A stretch of 8,619 nt of DNA from Bordetella parapertussis (GCA_945882005.1 CAMCWG010000113.1:1-8619), one strand, 5' to 3'; numbered from the stretch's first letter, positions 1-6,464 are shown. Program-made: numbers and translations. Notes: a model not told the origin generated them from the letters alone.

Positions 1-946
1 TGTCGGTGACCATTGTCGACAAGGCATCCACAATTGAGCTGCGCGTGTCACGTGCATAGTCCGCACTCACTAGCGGCCGCGTTTCAAAACCAAGGATACC
101 GGCGAGTGATCCAGCTGCTGCTTGTGCAAAGAGCGCATTCACTTCCTCGACTGTCGTCTCGCGCTTGAGTTCGAATACACAGTCCGTCAAGGAAGCGTTC
201 AAGACTGGGGCGCGGACGGCGTGACCGTTTAGCTTTCCTTTAAGCTCTGGGTAAATCAACGCAATCGCCGTCGCACTGCCAGTTGTCGTAGGCGCCAAGC
301 TCAGCATGGCGCTGCGGGCACGACGTAGGTCTTTGTGGGGCGCGTCTACAACCTGATTGGTATTCGTCGGATCGTGAATCGTCGTAATCTGGCCGTGCCG
401 AATGCCAATCGCTTCATGGATCACTTTGACAACAGGTGCGAGGCAGTTTGTCGTGCACGAAGCCGCCGTCACAATTTGGTGCTGTGATGGATCGTACAAA
501 TGATCATTTACGCCCACCACGACGTTCAACACATTCCCAACTTTGACTGGCGCCGCGACAATCACACGCTTTGCACCGCGCTCGAGGTGTCCTTGAATCG
601 TTTCAGGCGTTAAAAACTTTCCCGTACATTCCAAGACCACATCGACGCCGTAATCACCCCAAGGGATTTCGGCTGACGTGGCATAGGACGAGAATCCAAG
701 CTTCTTGTCATTAATTCGGATAGTTTGCGCATCGTCCGCTTGAATATCAGCGCGCCAGCGGCCCTGAACGCTATCAAATTCAAGTAGGTGTGCAGTCGCC
801 GCCGCGCCACCCTTAATTTCGTTTAGGTGCACAACCTCTAGGCGATTAGCCGCTCTAGGATCGTCAGGCTGGCGTTCAGCAGCCCCAAAGGCCGAGCGCA
901 ACGCAAGTCGACCGATACGTCCCAGTCCGTTAATACCGACTTTCAT
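1..946 (-). CDS. gap: ArsJ-associated glyceraldehyde-3-phosphate dehydrogenase (3' end outside window)
   Basis: NAD-dependent GAPDH; 315 codons are visible from the ATG at 946-944, and the frame is still open at base 1, so some 20 or more C-terminal residues are missing. Seen: Rossmann motif INGLGRIGR (5-13), catalytic SCTTNC at 163-168 with Cys164, active-site His191, and PTTTGSATA (219-227). HLNEIKGG (40-47) and [17 protein letters not shown] (190-206) differ from housekeeping GAPDH and match, from memory, the family found beside ArsJ. That family uses arsenate in place of phosphate to make 1-arseno-3-phosphoglycerate, which ArsJ exports from the cytoplasm. arsJ should therefore lie just beyond base 1, downstream of this gene; I cannot see it. 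A stretch near residues 21-35 looks longer than in short family members. A GGAGAG ribosome-binding site precedes the start. An ordinary gap is the alternative, but less likely. Confidence 0.88.
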   Translation of the reverse strand, partial: MKVGINGLGRIGRLALRSAFGAAERQPDDPRAANRLEVVHLNEIKGGAAATAHLLEFDSVQGRWRADIQADDAQTIRINDKKLGFSSYATSAEIPWGDYGVDVVLECTGKFLTPETIQGHLERGAKRVIVAAPVKVGNVLNVVVGVNDHLYDPSQHQIVTAASCTTNCLAPVVKVIHEAIGIRHGQITTIHDPTNTNQVVDAPHKDLRRARSAMLSLAPTTTGSATAIALIYPELKGKLNGHAVRAPVLNASLTDCVFELKRETTVEEVNALFAQAAAGSLAGILGFETRPLVSADYARDTRSSIVDALSTMVTD

Positions 947-970
947 TCTGGCTCTCCGATAGGTGAGGAT

Positions 971-999
971 ATTATAAGAGTTAGGCGCAGTGCTCCGAC
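971..999 (-). promoter_or_regulatory. candidate sigma70 promoter for the arsenic-type gap gene
   Basis: On the minus strand a perfect TATAAT (976-971) lies about 25 bases upstream of the gap start codon. The hexamer 17 bases further upstream, GTCGGA (999-994), is a poor -35 match. The -10 is convincing by itself, while the weak -35 suggests dependence on an activator or a repressible weak promoter. No ArsR-type operator could be assigned with confidence. Confidence 0.4.
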
Positions 1000-1007
1000 T
1001 TTGACTC

Positions 1008-1029
1008 TAACCGGATGACATGACGGTTA
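1008..1029. repeat. inverted repeat TAACCG-N10-CGGTTA between gap and slyX
   Basis: Perfect 6-base arms (1008-1013 and 1024-1029) are separated by 10 bases. One helical turn plus between half-sites fits a dimeric DNA-binding protein. It lies in the 125-base divergent spacer, just upstream of the candidate gap promoter, so it could act on either gene. No regulator is encoded in the window, and a 6-base arm can occur by chance. Confidence 0.3.
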
Positions 1030-1071
1030 TGTGACAATACCCAATCTTAGATTTCAATATCGAGGCCAATC

Positions 1072-1290
1072 ATGGCAATCCAGAGTGATCAGGCTGATCG
1101 GCTCAATGAATTGGAAATAAAAATCGTCCTTGCGGACGATATGCTCGATCAACTTAATCAGACAATTTTTCGGCAACAGCAACAGATTGATGCCCTAGCT
1201 CAGGAAGTACGCACGCTAAGGCAACAGCTTCCCCAGGATCGAAACACTTCGGGAACAACGCTCTTGGACGAACTACCCCCGCACTACTAG
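1072..1290 (+). CDS. slyX: SlyX family protein
   Basis: A 72-residue protein of the usual SlyX size. Residues about 8-50 form a heptad-rich coiled coil full of Leu, Ile and Gln, including a QQQQ run, and the protein ends in the family's characteristic PPHY. SlyX is a small cytoplasmic protein of unsettled function, named for its position beside slyD in enterics; no slyD is seen here. The ATG at 1072 is preceded by GAGG at 1062-1065 with a 6-base spacer, which supports this start. Its TAG stop (1288-1290) overlaps the stop of the convergent gst gene, so there is no room for a terminator between them. It is divergent from gap and there is no reason to link it to arsenic. Confidence 0.9.
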   Translation: MAIQSDQADRLNELEIKIVLADDMLDQLNQTIFRQQQQIDALAQEVRTLRQQLPQDRNTSGTTLLDELPPHY

Positions 1291-1901
1291 CCTGGCTTGA
1301 CTGGCTTAGCCATCACGCTGGCGAACAACTCGGATTCAACCCAGCCTTGCAACCAGTTCCTGAGTGCAGGTAAATCTGCAGTACCAAACCAGTTTGCATC
1401 TACAGCGGCGAATTGGCGAACGAAGGGAAAAATTGCCACATCGCTCAAACACGGATTCTGTCCGCCAAGGTATTGGTTGTGCGCCAACCTCGCCTCCAGA
1501 CCATCGAGCAAAGTAGAGATGGCCTGTTCTCGGTAGTACTGTGCTGTGAAGTCTGGGTAGCGTTCCGCATATTTGTAACGATCGAGCCAGTGTTTGAAGT
1601 CAGTATCGTTACGCTGAATCAAACTGACCTGCTCTGCGTCATCGGCGTGACGCAACCACTTCTGCGGATCGTTCTGCTCTAGCGCCCAGCGCATGATCTC
1701 CAAACTTTGCTCGATGACGCGACCATCAGAGCACTGCAGGACCGGTACAGTGCCTTTAGGAGAAATATCCAACATTGCCTTGGGCTTATCGCGCAAACTA
1801 ATTTCAATCTGCTCAACCTCGATACCAGCGATGCGCAGGGCCATCCTCGCGCGCATGGCGTAGGGGCAACGACGATAAGAATAGAGAATTGGTTTAGACA
1901 T
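1287..1901 (-). CDS. glutathione S-transferase family protein
   Basis: A 204-residue cytoplasmic GST of normal length. The N-terminal thioredoxin-like half carries a CPYA motif (Cys12 to Ala15, within RRCPYAMRAR), the cis-proline loop TVP at 51-53 and the glutathione-contacting EQS at 64-66. The helical C-terminal half has the conserved LSDVAIFPF with Asp154, a fold-stabilising residue. Cys12 rather than Ser or Tyr suggests a thiol-transferase or glutaredoxin-like GST (omega/beta type), but the substrate cannot be read. It follows mbnH by 85 bases in the same direction, so it may be the last gene of the copper cluster or have its own promoter. The ribosome-binding site is weak (AAAGGCC, distant), and a palindrome covers the start codon. 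Confidence 0.88.
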   Translation of the reverse strand: MSKPILYSYRRCPYAMRARMALRIAGIEVEQIEISLRDKPKAMLDISPKGTVPVLQCSDGRVIEQSLEIMRWALEQNDPQKWLRHADDAEQVSLIQRNDTDFKHWLDRYKYAERYPDFTAQYYREQAISTLLDGLEARLAHNQYLGGQNPCLSDVAIFPFVRQFAAVDANWFGTADLPALRNWLQGWVESELFASVMAKPVKPG

Positions 1902-1907
1902 CTAAAC
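1892..1907. repeat. 16-base palindrome over the gst start codon
   Basis: GTTTAGA (1892-1898), CA, then TCTAAAC (1901-1907): perfect 7-base arms around a 2-base centre. The gst ATG occupies 1901-1899, exactly at the middle. It could be a DNA operator for a dimeric regulator; as RNA the loop would be strained, but it could still mask the start. No protein is known to me for this site. Confidence 0.4.
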
Positions 1908-1986
1908 GATAGGCCTTTGCCGCTGTCGCAAAAATCAGTAAAACTAAATTTATCAGGAATTTGACGTGCGAAAGGAGCTTAATGCC

Positions 1987-3189
1987 TTATTGCGCGACAA
2001 CTCCCCAAGGATCACCGTGCCGAGGGTTCGCTATGAAGGCCGTATCCGTTAAGCTTTCCAAAAATACGACCAAGTCGGCTACCTCTTGATCCGTCACCTC
2101 AAACCCTTGTAAAAATTCGCTGCGCAAGGGATTCGGCTGACCATATTCCATCGAAGCGCGACCGGCACGTGCATAGTGACTTCGAATCACTTCGGCCAAG
2201 GTTGGAATCGAGCCATCGTGCATGTAAGGTGCTGTCAAAGCGATATTGCGTAACGTCGGTGTCCGAAATTTTCCGGTGTCACTCGCGAGACCGGTAATTT
2301 CGATTATTCCCGGGTTTTTCTTTGGATAACTACCCTTGCCGTCGATGTCATACAAGCCGGTATTATGAAACCCAAGCTCTGGAAACGGCATCCGACTGTG
2401 TTGGACGTTGTCATTGAAGTTCAAACCACCGTGGCAGTGGTAGCACTCCATTTTTTCACCAAAAAATAGCGACTCACCACGCTTGGCCGAGACGCTCAGG
2501 GCTTCTGTCTTACCCTCATAACGATATTGATCGAAAGCACTACCAAACGAGACGAGACTGCGCTGGAACGCGGCCAACGCCTTTGTAACTGTGGATAGCG
2601 AATACAGAGCCTCATCCCCACCCGTTGACTCGTTTGGGAAGGCCTCGATAAAAAGTTTTCGGTAGCGCGGCTCAGCCTTCAATCTTTCAAACAGCAGCTG
2701 CTCGCGTCCGGCCATGCCCATTTCAACCGGATGCTCGCCAAAAATCGGGATCAACGCCTGTATTTCCAGACTGTTTAAATTCGGATTCATCCAGGTTAAG
2801 ACCGGTAAATAGCCAGCGTTTGCCAGCGACATCGCACTTCGCCCACCGAGTGTGCCATCGATACCTTCCGAACGTGCCATGCCGTCGGTAAAGGCCTTTT
2901 CTTGTTGATGGCATGTGGCACACGACATAGACGCATCGGAAGACAAGCGTTTGTCGTAGAACAAATGTCGGCCTAGTTCTACTTTCTCGCGTGACATCGG
3001 ATTATCTGGCGGGACGATAGGCTCCGGTGCCCACTGAGGCAAATCCCACTGATATGCCTCAGTGCGTAACGATGAGGTGTCGGAACGGGCTTCACTTTGG
3101 CCAAATGCTGACCAAAGAACGGCGCCCACCAATACACAAGCGCTCAATACGCTTAAGTGCCGAAGGTGAAGCAGTCCCGAGACGCTCAT
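1987..3189 (-). CDS. mbnH: MbnH family di-heme enzyme (MauG/cytochrome-c-peroxidase superfamily)
   Basis: A 400-residue periplasmic di-heme protein. A hydrophobic signal or anchor segment (about 8-29) is followed by two c-type heme motifs, CATCH at 90-94 and CYHCH at 249-253, and the superfamily motif APYMHDGSIPTL (320-331). Trp133 (in LTWMNP) lies where MauG-type enzymes place the tryptophan between the hemes; this is inferred from position. In the studied methanotroph pair, MbnH forms a bis-Fe(IV) state and converts a tryptophan of MbnP to kynurenine. The adjacent mbnP makes the family call firm over plain cytochrome-c peroxidase. Start: AGGAGG (3201-3196) is 6 bases from the ATG at 3189. 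A GTG at 3192 would be only 3 bases away, so ATG is preferred. It follows mbnP by 15 bases and is surely cotranscribed with it. Confidence 0.92.
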   Translation of the reverse strand: MSVSGLLHLRHLSVLSACVLVGAVLWSAFGQSEARSDTSSLRTEAYQWDLPQWAPEPIVPPDNPMSREKVELGRHLFYDKRLSSDASMSCATCHQQEKAFTDGMARSEGIDGTLGGRSAMSLANAGYLPVLTWMNPNLNSLEIQALIPIFGEHPVEMGMAGREQLLFERLKAEPRYRKLFIEAFPNESTGGDEALYSLSTVTKALAAFQRSLVSFGSAFDQYRYEGKTEALSVSAKRGESLFFGEKMECYHCHGGLNFNDNVQHSRMPFPELGFHNTGLYDIDGKGSYPKKNPGIIEITGLASDTGKFRTPTLRNIALTAPYMHDGSIPTLAEVIRSHYARAGRASMEYGQPNPLRSEFLQGFEVTDQEVADLVVFLESLTDTAFIANPRHGDPWGVVAQ

Positions 3190-3195
3190 CACATT

Positions 3196-3201
3196 CCTCC
3201 T
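3196..3201 (-). promoter_or_regulatory. strong ribosome-binding site deciding the mbnH start
   Basis: AGGAGG on the minus strand, followed by AATGTG and then ATG. Spacing favours the ATG (3189) over the in-frame GTG at 3192. It is the strongest Shine-Dalgarno I found in the window, which suggests high enzyme output relative to the operon's other genes. Confidence 0.7.
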
Positions 3202-3204
3202 AAA

Positions 3205-4101
3205 TTACTTCACACTAAAGAAGCGCTGCGGACTCGCAGCGTGACTCTCATAGGGAAGTCCCAGCGCTGCCATGACCGGTGGGCAATCAGCATCTTTGAG
3301 AAAGCTCATACAGCCGGGCGAAGTCCCTGGAGCGTTCACATCAACATTGGCGCCTGTCAGCACAGCACCGATGTCTGCAACAACCGTCTGTTTGCTTGGA
3401 TCGAACTGTGTAAAGCTCACTGTCAGTCGGTTAGGGTTCGCACAAGCTGTAGGCGCTGCAGTTTTGGATGGGGACGCACACATTGTGCTGCCCAAGTGCA
3501 CAGAGAACCCCGAGGCTGCTCCGCCGCCATGCCCCGCTCCATGCGCTGCGCCGTGTCCGTGCCCAGCAGTGCTACCAGAGCTCGCCATATCCACCTTCAA
3601 GAACTTGTAGCCACCCTGCCATGTCCAAAACATGGCCGTGCTGCTCAAGGGTGCCGGAGCAGTGGTGGGGTCCACATGGTTGAGCTTGAATGGCACACCG
3701 AGCGTAAAACGCACGCCCGTATATTTGCCGACCGGAACCGTGCCACGCACAGAGGTGTTCGTTGGGACCGTCCCGTTACGGCAAGGACCAGAAGCATTTT
3801 CAAAATCTAACAAGGCGATATTTTCAAACTGCCAAGTCTTGTCTTGCGTCAGCGTGACAGGTGTTGCGCGACCTTGTGCGTCGAGAAGCTCTACTTCGCT
3901 CACGAAAAAGCGAAAATCGCTGGGCGTAATTGTCGACTTGGTTGTACCCACCTCTTTATAGCTCTGTCCACACGCAAACGGCTGACCGTTCACTTGCGCC
4001 GCGAACTTGATTTCAATAGGCTGCTGTTGCGCATGCGCTGCCGTCAGAGCAAATGCAAAACCTAATCCCAATATCACTGCAAATTTATTTACGTATTTCA
4101 T
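3205..4101 (-). CDS. mbnP: MbnP family copper-binding protein (metallo-mystery pair, partner of MbnH)
   Basis: A 298-residue periplasmic protein with signal peptide 1-24 (cut after AAHA). Seen: six cysteines (44, 107, 208, 220, 264, 273), the conserved-looking core MFWTWQGGYKFLKVD at 157-171, and C-terminal CMSFLKDADCPPV (264-276). In the family, a tryptophan oxidised to kynurenine by MbnH forms part of a Cu(I) site. The only tryptophans are W90, W159 and W161, so the target should be one of these. An insertion at about 179-198 is rich in His, Gly and Ala (His181, 183, 187, 191) and could add a metal-binding loop. AAGGAA, which overlaps the stop codon of the PCu(A)C gene, lies about 6 bases before the ATG. 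The family call is strong; physiological role (copper storage, delivery or defence) is open. Confidence 0.93.
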   Translation of the reverse strand: MKYVNKFAVILGLGFAFALTAAHAQQQPIEIKFAAQVNGQPFACGQSYKEVGTTKSTITPSDFRFFVSEVELLDAQGRATPVTLTQDKTWQFENIALLDFENASGPCRNGTVPTNTSVRGTVPVGKYTGVRFTLGVPFKLNHVDPTTAPAPLSSTAMFWTWQGGYKFLKVDMASSGSTAGHGHGAAHGAGHGGGAASGFSVHLGSTMCASPSKTAAPTACANPNRLTVSFTQFDPSKQTVVADIGAVLTGANVDVNAPGTSPGCMSFLKDADCPPVMAALGLPYESHAASPQRFFSVK

Positions 4102-4113
4102 GCTTGTTCCTTA
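4102..4113 (-). promoter_or_regulatory. mbnP ribosome-binding site overlapping the upstream stop codon
   Basis: On the minus strand, TAAGGAACAAGC precedes the mbnP ATG. The TAA is the stop of the PCu(A)C-like gene and runs directly into the AAGGAA ribosome-binding site. Ribosomes ending one gene sit on the start signal of the next, so translation is probably coupled. Confidence 0.6.
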
Positions 4114-4605
4114 ATGTTGATGTGTCTTATCACCGGGGCGTGGTCTTTGCACCCAGACAACAACCTTGACTTTGCCGGCCTTCTCGAACGTCAGTGTCAT
4201 ATCAAAGCGATCGCCCACTTTTAACGGGCGCTTTAATTGACGCAATTGGACTTGGTAGCCCTCTTCGGAATCGTGCCTAAATAGGATCGACTGCCCGGGA
4301 GCAATCTGAATCGACTTCACTTCGACCCAGGTAATTTCGTGGTCGACTGAGTGCGTTTCCGTTCTAAACACAGACTCGGTTGCAACAGCCGTTTCAGCAC
4401 GCTGCAACAAATCCGGCGTCGTGCCGGTGTTTTTCAATTCCTTGAAATACACGGCATATTCACCAGGCTTCTCAGGATTTTCAACGGCATAGGGGTGGTC
4501 AATCACAAGAGCACCTACTTTGTTTCCGTGGGCAGAGACAGGGCCCAGAAAGACAAAGAAGGACAATAGACACCCCAGCGAAACAATCCAACGTCGTAGA
4601 CGCAT
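4111..4605 (-). CDS. PCu(A)C-like periplasmic copper chaperone homologue with degenerate metal site
   Basis: A 164-residue secreted protein. The signal peptide ends ...GPVSA at residue 25, and the mature protein begins HGNKVGALVIDHPYA, as in PCu(A)C (formerly DUF461) proteins. The cupredoxin-like fold is followed by IAPGQSILF (101-109) and GYQVQLRQLKRPLKVGD (116-132), matching the family's 'PAGG...GGYHxMLMGLxxPLxxGD'. Family members deliver Cu(I), for example to cytochrome oxidase, through an H-M...M...HxM motif. Here the final HxM reads QxQ (Gln118, Gln120) and the middle methionines read Ile91 and Trp93; His85 remains, plus His26 and the HQH tail. Classical Cu(I) binding is thus doubtful. 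Start: ATG at 4605, with GGAG 6 bases upstream, is chosen over a TTG four codons earlier. It is 9 bases from mbnP. Confidence 0.82.
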   Translation of the reverse strand: MRLRRWIVSLGCLLSFFVFLGPVSAHGNKVGALVIDHPYAVENPEKPGEYAVYFKELKNTGTTPDLLQRAETAVATESVFRTETHSVDHEITWVEVKSIQIAPGQSILFRHDSEEGYQVQLRQLKRPLKVGDRFDMTLTFEKAGKVKVVVWVQRPRPGDKTHQH

Positions 4606-4664
4606 GACTCTCTCCAATCAAGCTCATCGCACCGCTCTTTAGTAAGGAGGCGTGCGAGTTCAGA

Positions 4665-4676
4665 CCGCTAAAGCGG
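4665..4676. repeat. small hairpin between the DUF2946 and PCu(A)C-like genes
   Basis: CCGCT-AA-AGCGG sits in the 85-base gap 4606-4690. It has no T-run on the minus strand, so it is not a typical terminator, but it could cause partial attenuation or mark an RNA-processing site. I see no convincing -10/-35 pair in this gap. Confidence 0.25.
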
Positions 4677-4690
4677 CAACGTATGAGGGC

Positions 4691-5101
4691 TTAGAGAGAG
4701 ACGGGTGGCGCGCGTGGCGCACTGACAATCCAGCGCGCCTGCGTATTTGGCAACGTGGATTCTGGATGAGACAAAAGCAGTGTGGCCGAAGATGCCAGCA
4801 TACGCAACATATGCTCAGGCGGCCGATCGGCGGAGTGAAAATTCAGCGCGCAGTAGGCGCAATCTGACAAATACCGGTTACTTGAATGACTCGTGGTGTC
4901 TAAGTCGGCGGTATCAAGCTTAATGAATTTAGTACCTGTCGTCGAACAGACTTCTACCAAGAAATCTTGGCCGGACGATGCAGGCAACACCACATGGCTC
5001 AGAGCTGGAGCACAAACGTTAAACAGCATCACCAATGCGGCGATGCTGCTCAATAGACGTTTACGCGCAAGCTGTACAAAACTCATAGACGAAATATACA
5101 T
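4691..5101 (-). CDS. DUF2946 family protein
   Basis: A 136-residue protein whose features match, from memory, DUF2946, a proteobacterial family of unknown function often found with copper-resistance and metal-uptake genes. A hydrophobic N-terminal segment (about 17-36) ends in NVCAPALS. Then come a VCST motif with Cys52, a DCAYC pair (Cys81, Cys84), a proline/histidine-rich stretch and the family's RAPP ending (130-133). It is probably exported or membrane-anchored, and the CxxC could bind metal or be redox active; that is inference. The start is uncertain. ATG at 5101 and ATG at 5086 (residue 6) both lack a good ribosome-binding site, and the second gives a more typical signal sequence. It begins 12 bases after the Bug gene and lies 85 bases before the PCu(A)C-like gene, linking the two halves of the cluster. 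Confidence 0.75.
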   Translation of the reverse strand: MYISSMSFVQLARKRLLSSIAALVMLFNVCAPALSHVVLPASSGQDFLVEVCSTTGTKFIKLDTADLDTTSHSSNRYLSDCAYCALNFHSADRPPEHMLRMLASSATLLLSHPESTLPNTQARWIVSAPRAPPVSL

Positions 5102-5113
5102 CAGGATTTAAGG

Positions 5114-6082
5114 CTATTGCGGCTGTATCCCTATATCCCGTACGACCTTGCCCCAAATTTTAATCTCGCGTCCGATCGTGTCACGAAACTCAACAGAGGA
5201 ACCACCTGCTGGCTCGGCACCATCTGCTTGGATTTTTTCACGCGCGGTCGGTTTCTTTAAGATATCGTTTACAACAACGTTTAACTTCTGAACGATATCT
5301 TTAGGCATACCCTTAGGTCCGATTAAGCCGTACCAAAGCGTTGCTTCGTAACCAGGAAATCCACTTTCGGCGATTGTTGGCACGTTCGGCAATGCCTGTA
5401 TCCGGTTGGGTGTCGTGACAGCGACTGCATTTATTTTCCCCGCACGGACATGGGGTAGCGCACTGGCTGTTGCTGCAAAATAAAGGTCAACCTGATTCGC
5501 CATCAAATCTACTAAGGCACTTCCGCCACCTTTGTAAGGGATGTGGGTCATCTTAATAGCGGCACGCTGGTTAAAGAGCTCGTTGGCCAAGTGAATCACA
5601 CTGCCCTGCCCAGACGATGCAAAATTGATTGCTCCAGGAGATTTTTTCGCAGCGGCGATGAGCTCAGCAACAGTCTTGATACCACTCTTGGGTGAGGTCA
5701 CCGCCAACATCGGACCCGCGCTCACGCGCACGATAGGAGTGATGTCTTGAAGCGGATCAAACTTGAGCTTGTAAAGACTGGGATTGACGGTATAACTAGA
5801 TGAGATCAAGGTGAGGGTGTAGCCGTCTGGCGCTGCCGCAAGTCCTGCCTCGACGCCAATCAGTCCGCCCGCTCCCGTACGATTTTCAACGACAACAGGT
5901 TGACCCAAGACTTCAGCCATTTCTTTAGCCATGTAGCGTGCCAAGACATCAGCACCGCCGCCCGCGACAAAGGTGACAATGATACGGATGGGCTTGTCGG
6001 GGTAACTGGCATGCGCGAAAGCGCTCGTAATAAGCGCTACAGCGCATAAACCAGCCTTCAGCCAACTAGAAAGTTGCGTCAT
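5114..6082 (-). CDS. Bug/TctC family periplasmic substrate-binding protein (tripartite tricarboxylate transporter)
   Basis: A 322-residue protein of normal Bug length, with signal peptide 1-25 (cut after FAHA). Family signatures in order: YPDKPIRIIV (27-36), a glycine-rich VAGGGADVLAR (39-49) with Asp45, VVVENRTGAGGLIG (63-76), DGYTL (86-90), SSGQGSVIHLANELF (156-170), HIPYKGGGSALVDLMANQVD (180-199) and PNVPTIAESGFPGYEA (232-247). Bug receptors bind small carboxylates such as citrate, glutamate or nicotinate, and some act in signalling rather than transport. The ligand cannot be read here. No TctA/TctB membrane genes are in the window, as is common for 'orphan' receptors in Burkholderiales. 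It lies 17 bases after the EF-hand gene and 12 before DUF2946, so it is probably cotranscribed with the copper genes. The divergent sugar-acid dehydratase is the other candidate partner. Confidence 0.93.
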   Translation of the reverse strand: MTQLSSWLKAGLCAVALITSAFAHASYPDKPIRIIVTFVAGGGADVLARYMAKEMAEVLGQPVVVENRTGAGGLIGVEAGLAAAPDGYTLTLISSSYTVNPSLYKLKFDPLQDITPIVRVSAGPMLAVTSPKSGIKTVAELIAAAKKSPGAINFASSGQGSVIHLANELFNQRAAIKMTHIPYKGGGSALVDLMANQVDLYFAATASALPHVRAGKINAVAVTTPNRIQALPNVPTIAESGFPGYEATLWYGLIGPKGMPKDIVQKLNVVVNDILKKPTAREKIQADGAEPAGGSSVEFRDTIGREIKIWGKVVRDIGIQPQ

Positions 6083-6099
6083 GTTGGTCTCGTCTCAAC

Positions 6100-6378
6100 C
6101 TAGTTTTTTAGAATCATCGCCTTGATTTGATCCAGGGTGACATAGCCCCTCTTCTCAACATCAATTTTGCTGAAACCCGAGGCAACACGTGGCATGCCGG
6201 CCTTGGCTTCTTCTAATGTTAATTTTCCGTCAGCATTTTTGTCTGCTGCAGCGAAGCGCTCTTCCGCTTGCTTAATCTCGCTGGCTTGGCTGGCCGTCAT
6301 TGTCTGGGCAACGCTCGCTGCACTCACGGATATGGACATCAAAGCCACAAGACTAACTAGGGCAAGGCGAATATTCAC
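6100..6378 (-). CDS. small secreted EF-hand protein
   Basis: A 92-residue exported protein with a signal peptide of about 25 residues (ending ASVAQ or nearby). It has one canonical calcium loop, DKNADGKLTLEE (46-57), with all ligand positions acceptable: Asp46, Asn48, Asp50, Thr54 and Glu57. The second loop (73-84, DVEKRGYVTLDQ) is degenerate, with Arg at position 5 and Gln at position 12, so probably only one site binds Ca2+. Such proteins are common in Burkholderiales and have no settled role; calcium sensing or buffering in the periplasm is plausible. The start is GTG at 6378, supported by AGGAG (6389-6385) 6 bases upstream. It is the first gene of the apparent six- or seven-gene minus-strand unit, 17 bases ahead of the Bug receptor. 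Confidence 0.87.
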   Translation of the reverse strand: MNIRLALVSLVALMSISVSAASVAQTMTASQASEIKQAEERFAAADKNADGKLTLEEAKAGMPRVASGFSKIDVEKRGYVTLDQIKAMILKN

Positions 6379-6464
6379 GAAAAACTCCTAAGGGAAAGGG
6401 AAGGGAAATTGAATGTAGCACTAGTTGCCAGGCAGTCATCATACAACTCCTCACTAAACCTACA

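Noticed and set aside
1297..1964. Several plus-strand open frames over gst
   Set aside because: They are shadows of a clear GST gene on the minus strand, with no domain similarity of their own.
3190..3192. GTG start for mbnH
   Set aside because: It is only 3 bases from AGGAGG, while the adjacent ATG is 6 bases away. The change is a single residue.
3157..3810. 217-codon plus-strand open frame opposite mbnP
   Set aside because: It lies antisense to mbnP, has no family resemblance, and the minus-strand frame has a signal peptide and clear MbnP motifs.
4606..4617. Upstream TTG start for the PCu(A)C-like gene
   Set aside because: The TTG overlaps the GGAG ribosome-binding site itself; the ATG at 4605 has correct spacing and gives a normal signal peptide.
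4665..4676. Hairpin considered as a terminator ending the Bug/DUF2946 unit
   Set aside because: The stem is only 5 base pairs and there is no T-run on either strand, so it is at most an attenuator.
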